Under the pieces are notes generated by a model. It searched no databases. It was given only the letters and a program-made list of their open reading frames with translations, and was not told where the DNA came from. From positions 248,001-312,000 of the forward strand of contig NZ_JAAAUC010000004.1 in NCBI RefSeq assembly GCF_009908165.1: a stretch of 64,000 nt of DNA. Reading direction: 5' to 3'. The position numbers were made by a program, and so were the translations under genes. This stretch comes from Frigidibacter albus (GTDB taxonomy: Bacteria > Pseudomonadota > Alphaproteobacteria > Rhodobacterales > Rhodobacteraceae). Shown here one piece after another: positions 1-11,632 of this stretch (the first letter of the stretch is position 1; each line of letters opens with the position of its first letter).

Positions 1-65
1 CCCCGCTGCATGGCGGCGCGGCGCATGTTCCGCATGGCCCGTTGCGACTGGTAGAGATCCGTCAT
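1..65 (-). CDS. ftsA: Cell division protein FtsA (N-terminal fragment, cut by window edge)
   Basis: Only the first 21 codons lie in the window. They read MTDLYQSQRAMRNMRRAAMQR, split here as MTDLYQSQRA then MRNMRRAAMQ, which matches the N-terminus I know for Rhodobacter-type FtsA. FtsA is an actin-like ATPase that tethers FtsZ to the membrane. It starts 34 bases after the ftsQ stop in the same direction, as expected for the ftsQ-ftsA-ftsZ order. The identification rests on this short stretch plus position. Confidence 0.8.
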   Translation of the reverse strand, partial: MTDLYQSQRAMRNMRRAAMQR

Positions 66-99
66 TGTTCTGCCCTCATGACCTTGCCATCCGCCTGCA

Positions 100-996
100 T
101 CAGTTGCCCGCCAGTTCGCCCGAGATCCGCGTGACGGGCGTCGGCTCTTCGCCCCGAAGCCGGGCCAGCGCGTCGCCCGCAAGACGCAGCGTCGGGCGCT
201 GCATGTTGCGCATGTCCACCACCGTCAGGTCGCGTTCGAGAATGTCTTCGGCCTGGTCGAGGGCGATCACCCGTTCCAGCGCCGCCACCGGCTCGTCCTC
301 GGGCAGCTGGATGCGCTGCTCGCGGTCCAGCACCAGATCCCACCGCCGCTCACCCATCCGCACCAGCCCGCGGATGCGGCCGGCGATCGGCTCGGCCGCG
401 GCCATCAGCGCCAGCGCCTCGGGCACGGCCCTGTCGGCACCGTCGCCCGCCACCAGCGCCAGATCGGGGCGCGCGTCGCGGCCCGTCAGCCCGGCGATGC
501 GGTGGCCGGTGTCATCGAGCAGATACAGCCCCTGCGCCGAGCGCCAGACCATCGCGGGGTCGCGTTCCGTCACATCGACCTGCAAGATGCCGCCGGCGCG
601 GATGCGCAGGTCGGCGGACTTCACCGCGTCGATGGTTTCGACCTGCGCCCGCATCGCCTCGAGGTCGAGCGAGAAGGACGAGACCGGAAACTCCACCACC
701 ACCAGATTGCGGATCGCGGCGGCCAGCGGGTCGGACGCGCCATCGACGGCCATCAGCGTGACCATGAATTCCGGGCGTTCCTGCACGGATTTGGTCATCG
801 CGGCGACCTTGTCGCCAAGCGCGGCGCGGCGGGTATCGTCGGACAGGTAAAGGCCAAAGCCCATCGTCACCACGAAGGCCGGCATCCCCACCCGCAGCAG
901 CGCCCGGAACACCGGCGTCAGCCACAGCCGGTGCATCCGGTAGGCGGCCCGGCTGGGGGCGGGATCGCGGCGCAGGGGCGCGGTTACCTGTTGCAA
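100..996 (-). CDS. ftsQ: Cell division protein FtsQ
   Basis: A 298-residue bitopic division protein linking cytoplasmic and periplasmic parts of the divisome. A basic N-terminus is followed by one membrane segment (about residues 29-51), a POTRA-like region with the VTERDP motif, and the beta domain. The preferred start is a TTG at 996 that overlaps the end of ddl; it has GGAGG seven bases upstream and gives [12 protein letters not shown]. The alternative ATG at 936 would cut off the conserved basic N-terminus. The open frame continues far upstream of 996 only as a shadow of ddl. Confidence 0.9.
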   Translation of the reverse strand: MQQVTAPLRRDPAPSRAAYRMHRLWLTPVFRALLRVGMPAFVVTMGFGLYLSDDTRRAALGDKVAAMTKSVQERPEFMVTLMAVDGASDPLAAAIRNLVVVEFPVSSFSLDLEAMRAQVETIDAVKSADLRIRAGGILQVDVTERDPAMVWRSAQGLYLLDDTGHRIAGLTGRDARPDLALVAGDGADRAVPEALALMAAAEPIAGRIRGLVRMGERRWDLVLDREQRIQLPEDEPVAALERVIALDQAEDILERDLTVVDMRNMQRPTLRLAGDALARLRGEEPTPVTRISGELAGN

Positions 997-1898
997 GAGG
1001 CATCCTCCACGATCCAGCGGCAGAGCGCGGGGAAATCGAAGCCCTGATGCTGCGCCTGTTCGGGCGCCAGCGAGGTCGGCGTCATGCCCGGCTGGGTGTT
1101 GGTTTCCAAGAGCACGAGCCCGGCGAGCCCGCGCGAGGCGTCCCACCGCAGATCGGTGCGCGACAGGCCACGGCAGCCAAGCGCGCGGTGGGCGCGCAGC
1201 GCGTAGTCGAGGCAGGCATCGGTGATCTCGTCCGGCAGGTCGGCCGGCAGGATATGGCTGGACCCGCCCGGCGCGTATTTCGCGTGATAGTCGTACCAGC
1301 CCGCGGTCACGATCTCGGTCACGCACAGCGGCCGGTCGCCAAGCACCGAACAGGTCAGCTCGCGCCCCGGGGCATAGGTTTCGACCATCACCGTCTCGGG
1401 CATCTCGTCCGAGAGCTGCGGCGGGCCGTTGGAGTCGGCATGGACGATGTAGATCCCGACCGAGGAGCCTTCGTTGTTGGGCTTCACCACGTAGGGCGCG
1501 GGCAGCACATGGGCGGCCATCACCTCGGCCTTGGCGGCCAGCACGCTGTCCACCACCGGCAGCCCGGCGGCGCGGAAGGCGGCCTTGGCGCGGGTCTTGT
1601 CCATCGCCAGCGACGAGGCCAGCACGCCCGAATGGGTATAGGGCAGGCCCAGCCATTCCAGCATCCCCTGCACGCAGCCATCTTCGCCCCAGCGGCCATG
1701 CAGGGCGTTGAACACCACGTCGGGGGCAATCTCGGCCAGCCGCGCGGGAAGGTCGCGGCCGGCATCAAGCTCGACCACTTCAAACCCTGCCACCCGCAGT
1801 GCGGTTGCGCATTCACGCCCCGAGGACAGGGACACCTCGCGCTCGGCCGAGGGTCCGCCCATCAGCACCGCCACCTTGGGGGTTGTCCTGCTCGACAT
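984..1898 (-). CDS. ddl: D-alanine--D-alanine ligase
   Basis: ATP-grasp enzyme joining two D-alanines for the peptidoglycan stem peptide, in the cytoplasm. Visible motifs are [17 protein letters not shown] near the start, NNEGSSVGI in the ATP-binding part, and the C-terminal metal and substrate region ending [16 protein letters not shown]. About 304 residues, normal for the family. I start at the ATG just before [10 protein letters not shown]; an in-frame ATG six codons earlier (1916) is possible. Its 3' end overlaps the ftsQ start by 13 bases, which suggests translational coupling. It sits in the minus-strand dcw operon between murB and ftsQ. Confidence 0.94.
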   Translation of the reverse strand: MSSRTTPKVAVLMGGPSAEREVSLSSGRECATALRVAGFEVVELDAGRDLPARLAEIAPDVVFNALHGRWGEDGCVQGMLEWLGLPYTHSGVLASSLAMDKTRAKAAFRAAGLPVVDSVLAAKAEVMAAHVLPAPYVVKPNNEGSSVGIYIVHADSNGPPQLSDEMPETVMVETYAPGRELTCSVLGDRPLCVTEIVTAGWYDYHAKYAPGGSSHILPADLPDEITDACLDYALRAHRALGCRGLSRTDLRWDASRGLAGLVLLETNTQPGMTPTSLAPEQAQHQGFDFPALCRWIVEDASCNR

Positions 1899-1994
1899 AC
1901 CCGCCACGTTCGCCATTTCCGGGATCTTTTGCGACCCCTTGATATTATTCGCTTTTAGTCAACACGGCCCTTGCCTGAATGCCGCGCCCCGGCG

Positions 1995-2921
1995 TTACGG
2001 TTCCCCGATACGCATGATTTCCCACTGTAGCGAAATTCCCGAGTGCTGCAAAACCTTTTTGCGCACCTCCTCGCCCAGGCCCTCCAGATCGGCGGCGGTG
2101 GCGCCCCCGGCATTGATCAGGAAATTGGGGTGCTTTTCCGACATCTGCGCCCCGCCAAGCCGTGCGCCGCGCAGGCCCGCCTCGTCGATGACCTTCCAGG
2201 CCTTGAGGTCGTGGATGTCATCGGCCCGCCCGGTCGAGGAGAAGCCGGCGGGGTTGCGGAAGGTCGATCCGGCGCTGCGGTCCTTCACCGGCTGGCTGGC
2301 ATCGCGGCGGGCAAGCTGTTCGTCCATCCGCGCGGCCAGCTCTGCCGGGTCACCGGCGGGGGCGGCGAAGGTCGCCTCCACCAGCACCCAGCCTTCGGGC
2401 AGATGCGAGTGGCGGTAGCCAAAGCGCAGGTCGCCCGGGGTCAGCGTCACGGCCTCGCCCGTGCGCGTCAGGGCACGGGCCGAGATCAGGTGGTCGGCGA
2501 CATAGCTGCCATAACAGCCGGCATTCATCCGCACTGCGCCGCCGATGCTGCCGGGGATGGTGCGCAGGAAGGTCAGGTCCAGCCCCGCCTCGGCACTGCG
2601 GCGCGCGACATGGGCATCCAGCGCGGCGGCGCCGACCGTCACCTGCCCGTCCGCCACGGTGATGGAGTTGAAGCCGCGGCCGAGCCGGATCACCACCGCC
2701 CGCAACCCGCCATCGCGCACGATCAGGTTCGACCCCACGCCCATCGGGAAGACCGGCACCGCGGGGCCAAGCGCGGCGAGGAACTGCGCCAGATCCTCGG
2801 CATCCGCGGGTTGGAACAACCAGTCCGCGGGGCCTCCAACGCGCAGCCAGGTCAGATCGGCCAAAGGGCGGTTCGGCGTCAGGGTGCCGCGAACGGGGAT
2901 GTCATCGGGAAAGGCAGGCAT
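1995..2921 (-). CDS. murB: UDP-N-acetylmuramate dehydrogenase (UDP-N-acetylenolpyruvoylglucosamine reductase)
   Basis: FAD enzyme that reduces UDP-GlcNAc-enolpyruvate to UDP-MurNAc, the second committed step of peptidoglycan synthesis. The sequence shows the [15 protein letters not shown]-domain start, the [13 protein letters not shown] motif, [15 protein letters not shown], and the SAGSTFRNP active-site segment carrying the proton-donor serine. 308 residues. The start is the ATG before [11 protein letters not shown]. The longer open frame upstream is a shadow of the DUF2484 and murC region. The DUF2484 gene lies 26 bases upstream in the same operon. Confidence 0.95.
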   Translation of the reverse strand: MPAFPDDIPVRGTLTPNRPLADLTWLRVGGPADWLFQPADAEDLAQFLAALGPAVPVFPMGVGSNLIVRDGGLRAVVIRLGRGFNSITVADGQVTVGAAALDAHVARRSAEAGLDLTFLRTIPGSIGGAVRMNAGCYGSYVADHLISARALTRTGEAVTLTPGDLRFGYRHSHLPEGWVLVEATFAAPAGDPAELAARMDEQLARRDASQPVKDRSAGSTFRNPAGFSSTGRADDIHDLKAWKVIDEAGLRGARLGGAQMSEKHPNFLINAGGATAADLEGLGEEVRKKVLQHSGISLQWEIMRIGEP

Positions 2922-2947
2922 GGAAGCTGATCCAGAAAGGGGCGGGC

Positions 2948-3232
2948 TCACTCGGCAGGGTCGGACAGGCCCTTGTTGCCCCGCCCCTGCCCCGGATGCA
3001 ACAGCGCCCGTCCCAGCGTCAGCGGCGGCCAGCGCAGCATCGCCGCGCCGAGCCCCAGCAGGATCAGCCCCCAGACCGGACCCACCTGCCAGGTGACATA
3101 GCCCAGGATCGGCACCCCCAGCAGCACCAGCGCATACCCGGCCGCGCGGCGGCGGCGATCCGCGACCAGCAGCGGCACATTCGCGGCCAGCATCCAGATC
3201 AGCACCAGCGCAAGGCAGGTCGCAATCGCCAT
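2948..3232 (-). CDS. DUF2484 family small membrane protein
   Basis: 94 residues with about three hydrophobic segments (residues 4-22, 31-47 and 50-65) and a polar C-terminus. From family knowledge, DUF2484 proteins occur in Rhodobacterales, typically lodged between murC and murB, which is exactly the position here. Its last-to-first overlap with murC is one base (3232), so it is part of the dcw operon. Function unknown. The location suggests a role linked to wall synthesis, but nothing in the sequence shows what. Confidence 0.85.
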   Translation of the reverse strand: MAIATCLALVLIWMLAANVPLLVADRRRRAAGYALVLLGVPILGYVTWQVGPVWGLILLGLGAAMLRWPPLTLGRALLHPGQGRGNKGLSDPAE

Positions 3233-4650
3233 CAGGCCGCCCCCGCAAGCCGCGCCGGCAGCGCATTGGCCCAGGCCGAGATGGTGCCGGCGCCAAGGCA
3301 GACCACGATATCGCCCGGCCGCGCCTGTTCGCGCACCAGCCGTTCCAGATCCTCCTCGGACAGGATGGCGCGGGCGTGGCGATGGCCGTGGGCGATCAGG
3401 CCGGCCACAAGGTCATCGCGGCTGGCGCCGGGGATCGGCTCTTCGCCCGCGGCATAGACCTCGGCGATGGCGACCACATCGGCATCGTTGAAACAGGTGC
3501 AGAAATCCTCGAACAGCGCATGCAGGCGGGTGTAGCGATGCGGCTGATGCACCGCGATCACCCGCGCGCCGGGGTTGGAGCCGACGGCCTGCCGCGCCGC
3601 CTTCAGCACCGCGGCAATCTCCACCGGGTGGTGGCCGTAATCGTCGATGATGGTGACGCCGCCCAGAACCTCGCCGACCTTGGTGAAGCGCCGGTTGACG
3701 CCGCCGAAGCTGGCCAGCGCCGTGCGGATCTCGTCCTTCTTGATCCCCAGATGCCGGGCCACGGCCACCGCCGCCAGCGCGTTCGACACGTTGTGATCCC
3801 CCGGCATCGGCAGGCTGCAGCCCTCGATCACCTGATCCTCGTTCTGCAGCGCAATGTCGAAATGCGCCACCCCCGCCTCATAGCGCAGGTTCACCGCGCG
3901 TACGTCGGCCTGCGCGTTGAAGCCGAAGGTCACGATGCGGCGGTCGGCGACGCGGCCCACCAGTGCCTGAACCTCGGCATGGTCGGTGCAGCAGACGGCC
4001 AGGCCGTAGAAGGGAATGTTGGTGACGAAATCGTAGAAGCCTTTGCGCAGCGCATCGAAGCTGCCCCAATGCTCCATATGCTCGGGGTCGATATTGGTGA
4101 CGATGGCGATGGTGGCGGGCAGGCGGTTGAAACTGCCGTCGCTCTCATCCGCCTCGACCACCATCCACTCGCCAGCCCCGGCCCGCGCGTTCGATCCATA
4201 GGCATGGATGACGCCGCCGTTGATCACGGTCGGGTCCATCCCGCCCTTGTCCAGCAGCGCGGCGACCATCGTCGTGGTCGTGGTCTTGCCATGGGTGCCG
4301 GCGATGGCGATGTTGGACCGCAGGCGCATCAGCTCCGCCAGCATCTCGGCCCGGCGCACCACCGGCAGCTTGCGCAGCCGCGCCTCGACCAGTTCGGGGT
4401 TGTCGGGGCGGATCGCGGAGGAGACGACCACCACCGCGGCATCGGCCACATTCTCGCGCCGCTGGCCCTCGAAGAAGGTGGCGCCAAGGCCCACCAAACG
4501 TTCGGTGATCTTGCTGGCCTTCAGGTCCGATCCCTGCACCCGGTAGCCCAGAGTCATCAGCACTTCGGCAATGCCCGACATGCCGATACCGCCGATCCCG
4601 ACAAAGTGGATCGGCCCGAGTTCTCCGGGAAGTTTGGTGGCAGCATTCAT
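3232..4650 (-). CDS. murC: UDP-N-acetylmuramate--L-alanine ligase
   Basis: Adds L-alanine to UDP-MurNAc using ATP; first of the Mur ligases. The 472-residue product shows the N-terminal [14 protein letters not shown] nucleotide-sugar fold, the ATP loop [11 protein letters not shown], the central [10 protein letters not shown] segment and the C-terminal HQPHRYTR motif. Starts with ATG inside the murG 3' end (four-base ATGA overlap), so translation is probably coupled to murG. Confidence 0.97.
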   Translation of the reverse strand: MNAATKLPGELGPIHFVGIGGIGMSGIAEVLMTLGYRVQGSDLKASKITERLVGLGATFFEGQRRENVADAAVVVVSSAIRPDNPELVEARLRKLPVVRRAEMLAELMRLRSNIAIAGTHGKTTTTTMVAALLDKGGMDPTVINGGVIHAYGSNARAGAGEWMVVEADESDGSFNRLPATIAIVTNIDPEHMEHWGSFDALRKGFYDFVTNIPFYGLAVCCTDHAEVQALVGRVADRRIVTFGFNAQADVRAVNLRYEAGVAHFDIALQNEDQVIEGCSLPMPGDHNVSNALAAVAVARHLGIKKDEIRTALASFGGVNRRFTKVGEVLGGVTIIDDYGHHPVEIAAVLKAARQAVGSNPGARVIAVHQPHRYTRLHALFEDFCTCFNDADVVAIAEVYAAGEEPIPGASRDDLVAGLIAHGHRHARAILSEEDLERLVREQARPGDIVVCLGAGTISAWANALPARLAGAA

Positions 4651-5771
4651 GTCTGGGCTTTCTTGTTCGTGGTCGTGGCGACGGTCTCGACCAGCGCGGC
4701 CAGCCGCTCTGCCGCGTCGGGAATGCCGCAGGACATCGCGGCCCGCGCCATTTGCTGCGCTGCGGCGGGATTGTCCAGCACCAGTGCCACCTGTTCCGCA
4801 AGGGAAGCCGGGGTCGCGCGGGACTCGGGCACCAGAATGGCCGCCCCGGCCTCGACCAGCCCGCGGGCATTGGCGGTCTGATGATCGCCCGCCGCCGCGG
4901 CGAAGGGGATCAGGATCGACGGGCGCCCGACCACCGAGATGTCGGCGACGGAAGAGGCGCCGGAGCGCGAGATCACCAGCTGCGCCTCGGACAGGCGGCG
5001 GGGGATGTCGGTGAAGAAGGGCTGCACGTCGGCGTCGATGCCGGCCTCGGCATAGGCGGCGGTGACCCGCGCCATATCCTCGGCCCGGGCCTGATGCGAG
5101 ACGCGCAGGCGGCTGCGCAGAGGATCGGGGAGCGAGGCCAGCGCCGCGGGCACCATGTCGGACAGGATCCGCGCGCCCTGGCTGCCGCCGATGGCCAGCA
5201 CGCTGAGCGGATAATCCCCGGGTGGAATGTAGGGCGCGCCGGCGCGCTCCAGCACCGCCGCGCGCACCGGATTGCCGGTGGGGGTGCCGGCGACGCCCTC
5301 GGGCAGGTCGGTCGGCCAGGTGCCGCAGGCAAAGGCATCGACACGGGTGGCGAAGATGCGGTTGACCTTGCCCAATACCCCGTTCTGTTCATGGATCATC
5401 CGCGGCAAGCGTAGCAGCACCGCCGCCGCCAGCGCCGGGATCGACGGGTAGCCGCCAAAGCCCACCACCACCGCCGGCCGGTCGCGCCGCATCTCGCGCA
5501 CCGCCGCCAAGACCCCAGCCCCGATCTTCAGGGGCGTGCCGACCTTGGCCAGCACCCCGCCCCGCGCGAAGGTGGCCGAGGCGACCTGCTGGATCTGCAC
5601 CGCCCCCGGAAAGCCGCCCGCATAGCGCGCGCCGCGGTCATCGGTGGACAGCGTCACCCGCCAGCCGCGCGCCAGCATCGCCTCGGCCAGGGCCTGCGCG
5701 GGGAACATATGCCCGCCGGTGCCCCCGGCCGCGATCAGCAGCAGGGGCGGTGTCGTGGCGGCGCGGGCCAT
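4647..5771 (-). CDS. murG: UDP-N-acetylglucosamine--N-acetylmuramyl-(pentapeptide) pyrophosphoryl-undecaprenol N-acetylglucosamine transferase
   Basis: GT28 glycosyltransferase making lipid II from lipid I at the inner face of the cytoplasmic membrane. The N-terminal glycine-rich [17 protein letters not shown] loop, [10 protein letters not shown], the [12 protein letters not shown] segment and the UDP-GlcNAc pocket [13 protein letters not shown] are all present. 374 residues. One base separates it from ftsW upstream, and it overlaps murC by four bases downstream. Confidence 0.96.
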   Translation of the reverse strand: MARAATTPPLLLIAAGGTGGHMFPAQALAEAMLARGWRVTLSTDDRGARYAGGFPGAVQIQQVASATFARGGVLAKVGTPLKIGAGVLAAVREMRRDRPAVVVGFGGYPSIPALAAAVLLRLPRMIHEQNGVLGKVNRIFATRVDAFACGTWPTDLPEGVAGTPTGNPVRAAVLERAGAPYIPPGDYPLSVLAIGGSQGARILSDMVPAALASLPDPLRSRLRVSHQARAEDMARVTAAYAEAGIDADVQPFFTDIPRRLSEAQLVISRSGASSVADISVVGRPSILIPFAAAAGDHQTANARGLVEAGAAILVPESRATPASLAEQVALVLDNPAAAQQMARAAMSCGIPDAAERLAALVETVATTTNKKAQT

Positions 5772-5772
5772 G

Positions 5773-8059
<2,287 letters not shown>

Positions 8060-8062
8060 GCG

Positions 8063-8616
8063 CTACCGCAGGATCCAACGCTCATCGCGGCCGAGCGACG
8101 CAAGATCTTGGGCCCGCGCCGCCGCATCGTCGGCCATGATGAACTCGTCAAGCTGCGGCGGCGGCACCGCGGTTCCGGCCAGCATGGCATGAACCTGCCC
8201 GCGATGGTGCTGGTCGTGCAAGAACAGATGCAGCAGCGTATCGCCTAGGGTTTCCAGCTGCACCCGCCCCGGCCGGTGGATCTGCACGATGGTTGCCAGA
8301 TCCTGAGGCACCAGCACCTCGGCCCGGTCCAGCAGCCGCAGATCCAGCTTTTCCTGCGCCGCCAGCCAGTCATCCGGAGTGGCGCAGGCGTCCACCCCCG
8401 CCTCCAGGGCATCGGTCCAGACGCCGCCCTCCATTGCCATCAGATAGAACTCATCGACCAGCAGCACATGCGCCAGCGTTTCGCGCAAGGAAGGGAAGAA
8501 CGACACCCGCGGCGCCTGCCACTCGGCAGCAGGCAGCGGGCAATGGCCGCGTGCAGGCGGCGATTGGCCAGCAGGGCATTGCGGGCCATCTGGCGATAGG
8601 GGCGGCAGATATCCAT
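8063..8616 (-). pseudogene. DinB-family protein, interrupted by one frameshift
   Basis: The C-terminal two thirds (VSFFPSLRETLAHVLLVDEFY to the end) is a normal DinB-like four-helix protein with the metal-site segment HDQHHRGQVHAM. The N-terminus expected for the family (MDICRPYRQMARNALLANRRLHAA) is present but in a different frame. The two parts join near 8536-8537: adding one base after ATTGCCCG restores IARLPAAEWQAPR, a typical DinB junction. So either a single-base deletion inactivated the gene or the assembly lost a base. Family members bind divalent metal and include thiol-dependent enzymes; the substrate is unknown here. Confidence 0.8.
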
Positions 8617-8679
8617 GCCGCAGGGGACCACGGGCGCCCCCGGCGGTCAACTCCGGCGATGCGGACCCCATACTGAACC

Positions 8680-8700
8680 CGTATGTATATCATACATACG
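8680..8700. promoter_or_regulatory. Perfect AT-rich inverted repeat upstream of the DinB gene
   Basis: CGTATGTAT, a three-base spacer, then ATACATACG: a perfect nine-base inverted repeat that stands out in GC-rich surroundings. It lies about 64 bases upstream of the DinB start, a plausible operator position. The inner ATGT-N7-ACAT resembles sites bound by PadR-like or TetR-like dimers, but no regulator of that type is adjacent. Not terminator-like, because no T-run follows. Confidence 0.4.
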
Positions 8701-8730
8701 ATCTGCCGCACGCGCCTCGCCTGCCCCCAT

Positions 8731-8788
8731 CTTCTTTGCAAAAATATCCCGGGGGGAGACGCCGCAGGCGGCGGGGGGCAGCGCCCCC
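8731..8788 (-). repeat. Copy of the six-member GGATATTT 3'-end element (downstream of the TetR gene)
   Basis: Read on the minus strand directly after the TetR stop: a GGGGGGCGCTGCCCCCC hairpin, a second short GC stem, CCCCCCGGGATATTTTTGC, then AAAGAAG. The hairpin followed by a T-run fits a factor-independent terminator. Other copies in the window are near 10464, 18355, 21800, 32452 and 33431. Confidence 0.7.
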
Positions 8789-9391
8789 CTACGCGCCGGC
8801 CCCGAAGCGCAGCCCGTCGATCAGCAGGCCCAGCATCCGGCCGGTATGCCCGTCGCCCTCATGCCGCGGCGGCACCGACAGGTTTCCAAGCGCGCGCAGC
8901 AGGTCGAACGCCTCGACATCGCCGCGAATGTCGCCCGCTTCGGCAGCGGACCTCAGAAGCCCCGCCAAAGCCGGGGCCAGCCGGCTCTCGAAATAGGCCG
9001 GCAGCGGCGCGAAGGCCGGGTCGCGGGAATGCAGCGCCTTGGAGAGGCCGGCCTTGGTGGCGATGAACCCGGTGTAGAGCGTCAGCCAGCGCCGCAGCGC
9101 CTCCAGCGGTGGATGCTCGGCGGCGAGAGCCCCTGCCGCCTCGGCGCAGGTATCCACCTCATGCCGGAACACCGCCGCCACCAGATCGGCCCGGCCGGGA
9201 AAGCGCCGGTAGAGCGTGGCGACCCCGACCCCGGCCGCGGCCGCGATGTCGCGCACTGGCGCATCGACGCCCTGCGCGGCGAAGACGGCCTTGGCCGCGG
9301 CCAGCAGCGCATCCTCGTTGCGGCGGGCATCGGCGCGCATCGGGCGGTCCTCGCCGGCGCCCTGCCCGGCCGGATTTTTCTCCGCCTCCAT
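8789..9391 (-). CDS. TetR/AcrR family transcriptional regulator
   Basis: 200-residue repressor. The N-terminal TetR helix-turn-helix spans about residues 24-68, with VRDIAAAAGVGVATLYRRFPGRADLVAAVF as its core; the C-terminal part is the variable ligand domain. The ATG before EAEKNPAGQG is used; the frame stays open upstream only as a shadow of the hydrolase gene. It is divergent from the hydrolase at 9512, and two near-identical palindromes lie between the two starts. That is the usual layout of a local repressor controlling itself and its neighbour. Ligand unknown. Confidence 0.9.
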   Translation of the reverse strand: MEAEKNPAGQGAGEDRPMRADARRNEDALLAAAKAVFAAQGVDAPVRDIAAAAGVGVATLYRRFPGRADLVAAVFRHEVDTCAEAAGALAAEHPPLEALRRWLTLYTGFIATKAGLSKALHSRDPAFAPLPAYFESRLAPALAGLLRSAAEAGDIRGDVEAFDLLRALGNLSVPPRHEGDGHTGRMLGLLIDGLRFGAGA

Positions 9392-9406
9392 CGTGCAGCC
9401 CCTTGC

Positions 9407-9427
9407 AAGCGGAACAATGATCCGCTT
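9407..9427. promoter_or_regulatory. Candidate TetR operator 1
   Basis: AAGCGGA, seven-base spacer, TCCGCTT: a perfect 7+7 inverted repeat, 15 bases upstream of the TetR start codon. Confidence 0.7.
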
Positions 9428-9436
9428 ATATCCATC

Positions 9437-9457
9437 AAGCGGAACAAAGATCCGCTT
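9437..9457. promoter_or_regulatory. Candidate TetR operator 2
   Basis: Second copy of AAGCGGA-N7-TCCGCTT with the same arms. Centres of the two sites are 30 bp apart, about three helical turns, so two dimers would bind on the same face. Located 54 bases upstream of the hydrolase start. Confidence 0.7.
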
Positions 9458-9511
9458 CATCCGTCTAGCCGGTCCGCCCCCGGACCGCCACCCTTTTTGC
9501 AGGACATTCCG

Positions 9512-10444
9512 ATGACACACCCCACCCCCGGGGCACAGTTGCCCGCGCGCGCCGTCCTCTCTGTCGCGCCGATCCTGCTGCCCGCCCCCCGGCGCGGCAC
9601 CGACATCGCGCTGCGCATCTCGGCGCCCGCCACCGGCAGCGACCTGCCGGTGATCCTGTTCTCGCATGGCCATGGCCAGTCGCTGCATGCCTATGGGCCG
9701 CTGGTGAACCATTGGGCGGCGCAGGGCTTTGCGGTGATCCAGCCGACGCATCTCGACTCGCGCCTGCTGGCGCTGGCATCGGACGATCCGCGCCGCCCCG
9801 AGATCTGGCGGTATCGGGAGCAGGATCTGGTGCAGATCCTGGACGCACTGGTGGCCATCGAGGACACTGTTCCGGCACTCCGCGGCCGGCTCGACCATGG
9901 CCGCATCGCCGTCGCGGGCCATTCCTGGGGCGCGCAGACCGCCAGCATGTTGCTGGGCGCCACCCATCCCGACCCGGCGGATGGAACGCCCGTGTCCCTC
10001 GTCGATCCGCGCGTGAAGGCCGGGGTGCTGATGGCGGTGCCCGGCAGCGGCGGCGCCAATCTCAGCCCCTTTGCGGCCGAGACCTTCCCGTTCATGAACC
10101 CCGACTTCGGGGCGATGACCCCGCCGGTGCTGATCGTGGCAGGCGATGCCGACAACGGCGCGATGACGGTGCGGGGCCCCGACTGGTGGCGCGAGGCCTA
10201 TGACCTCGCCCCCGCCCCGAAGGCGCTGTTCACGGTTTTCGGCGGCGAGCACTCGCTGGGCGGCATCCCGAACTACGAGGCGCGCGAGACCACCGATGAA
10301 AGCCCCGCGCGGCTGGCCGCGGTACAGGCGGTGACGACCGCCTGGCTGCAATCGGCGCTTTATCCAGGGAACGCCGCATGGGCACAGGTTCGGGCCGCGC
10401 TGCCTGCGACCGCCGATCCGCAGGGGGATATCGAAGAAAAATAG
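9512..10444 (+). CDS. Alpha/beta hydrolase (dienelactone-hydrolase / chlorophyllase-like)
   Basis: 310 residues with an alpha/beta hydrolase fold. The oxyanion segment is ILFSHGHGQSLHAYGPLV, the nucleophile elbow is GHSWGAQ, the acidic residue is probably in VAGDADN, and the histidine is in GGEHSLGG. The substrate cannot be read from the sequence. The gene is divergent from a TetR regulator with twin operators between them, so it is probably induced by a ligand of that repressor, perhaps an ester or lactone. Confidence 0.85.
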   Translation: MTHPTPGAQLPARAVLSVAPILLPAPRRGTDIALRISAPATGSDLPVILFSHGHGQSLHAYGPLVNHWAAQGFAVIQPTHLDSRLLALASDDPRRPEIWRYREQDLVQILDALVAIEDTVPALRGRLDHGRIAVAGHSWGAQTASMLLGATHPDPADGTPVSLVDPRVKAGVLMAVPGSGGANLSPFAAETFPFMNPDFGAMTPPVLIVAGDADNGAMTVRGPDWWREAYDLAPAPKALFTVFGGEHSLGGIPNYEARETTDESPARLAAVQAVTTAWLQSALYPGNAAWAQVRAALPATADPQGDIEEK

Positions 10445-10463
10445 GCCCGCAATCTCTTGCTGG

Positions 10464-10516
10464 CCCAAATATCCCCGGGGAGTCGCCGCAGGCGACGGGG
10501 GGCAGCGCCCCCCTCC
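10464..10516 (-). repeat. Copy of the GGATATTT 3'-end element (downstream of yebC)
   Basis: On the minus strand just after the yebC stop: GGGGGGCGCTGCCCCCC, a GTCGCC/GGCGAC stem, CCCCGGGGATATTTGGGCCAG, then CAAGAG. Orientation and position match the copies after TetR, gcrA, GNAT and DUF1501. It also lies downstream of the convergent hydrolase gene. Confidence 0.7.
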
Positions 10517-10527
10517 CCGGCCAAAGA

Positions 10528-11268
10528 TCAGAGCTGCGCCGCGACGTCCTCGGGGATGTCGAAGTTATGCGTCACCGCCTGCACATCGTCATCCTCTTCG
10601 AGCATGTCGATCAGCCGCATCAGCTTCTGCGCGGTTTCGAGATCGACCTCGGTGCGGGTCTGCGGCTTCCAGACCAGCTTGGATTCCGAGGACTCGCCCA
10701 GGATCGCCTCAAGTTTGTCCGACACGTCCGACAGCGCCTCGACCTGGCAATAGATCCAGTGGCCGTCATCGTCGCTTTCCACGTCATCGGCGCCCGCCTC
10801 CAGCGCCGCCATCATCACCGTGTCGGCGTCGCCGGTCGTCGCGGGATAGGTGATCTCGCCCACCCGGTCGAAGCTGTGCGAGACCGATCCGGTCTGGCCA
10901 AGGTTGCCGCCGCATTTGGTGAAATAGCTGCGCACGTTCGAGGCCGTGCGGTTCAGGTTGTCGGTCATCGCCTCGACGATGATCGCAATGCCGTTGACCC
11001 CGTAGCCTTCATAGCGGATTTCCGAATAGTCCTCGGCATCGCCGCCCATCGACTTCTTGATGGCCCGGTCGATCACGTCCTTGGGGCAGGAGACGGCCTT
11101 GGCCGCCTTCACCGCCAGCCGCAGGCGCGGGTTCTTGTCGGGATCGGGGTCGCCCATCTTGGCGGCCACGGTGATCTCTTTGGCCAGCTTCGAGAACAGC
11201 TTGGAGCGCAGCTTGTCCTGCCGCCCCTTGCGGTGCTGGATGTTCGCCCATTTTGAATGGCCTGCCAT
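10528..11268 (-). CDS. YebC/PmpR family protein (TACO1-like)
   Basis: 246 residues, full length. The N-terminus [18 protein letters not shown] and the middle [12 protein letters not shown] segment are diagnostic of the YebC family. Members were long annotated as transcriptional regulators; recent work on relatives (TACO1, YebC) points to easing ribosome stalling. Which role applies here is not visible. ATG has a GGGAGAGG ribosome site. It stands alone, with a terminator-like repeat behind it and a candidate promoter at 11302-11331. Confidence 0.92.
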   Translation of the reverse strand: MAGHSKWANIQHRKGRQDKLRSKLFSKLAKEITVAAKMGDPDPDKNPRLRLAVKAAKAVSCPKDVIDRAIKKSMGGDAEDYSEIRYEGYGVNGIAIIVEAMTDNLNRTASNVRSYFTKCGGNLGQTGSVSHSFDRVGEITYPATTGDADTVMMAALEAGADDVESDDDGHWIYCQVEALSDVSDKLEAILGESSESKLVWKPQTRTEVDLETAQKLMRLIDMLEEDDDVQAVTHNFDIPEDVAAQL

Positions 11269-11301
11269 GACCTCTCCCGTCACTGTCTGGAAACACGCGC
11301 C

Positions 11302-11331
11302 TCTATAGGCCAGCGGGCGGGGGGGCCGCAA
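11302..11331 (-). promoter_or_regulatory. Candidate sigma-70 promoter of yebC
   Basis: On the minus strand: TTGCGG, an 18-base spacer, then TATAGA. It lies about 35 bases upstream of the yebC start. Confidence 0.45.
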
Positions 11332-11390
11332 GGGAGGGGCGAGAGGGGGGCGTGGACGGCGGTTAAGCGGACGACTGTCAGCCCGCTCCC

Positions 11391-11612
11391 CATGGCGAAG
11401 GCCATCGCCTTCGCCATGCGGTGACATCGCAGTTTGCACCGGACGGGCCTCAAGGGCCCGGCCAGCGCCCGCCCCGCCCTCGGCGGGCGCTTCTCGCCCG
11501 CCAGGTCGGGCGCTGTCCTCATTCGGTTTCGTGTTGCAAGCGGCTCCGGGTGACATGTCCCGCAGCGGGCGGGGCGAGGCAGTGCCTCGCCTTTCCCCGC
11601 CCGAACGAAATG
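11391..11612 (+). repeat. Dispersed multi-hairpin intergenic repeat, copy A (about 220 bp)
   Basis: Shares long blocks with 15440-15710 and 26031-26380. In order: stem TGGCGAAGGC/GCCTTCGCCA with loop CATC; CACCGGACGGGCCTCAAGGG; a GGCGGGCG-CTTCT-CGCCCGCC stem; CAGGTCGGGCGCT; and GGCGAGGC-AGT-GCCTCGCC followed by a short pyrimidine run. No coding potential is seen. It lies between yebC (divergent start) and the 3' end of the next minus gene. Confidence 0.8.
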
Positions 11613-11632
11613 GTCCTTAAGTAGCTCATCGG

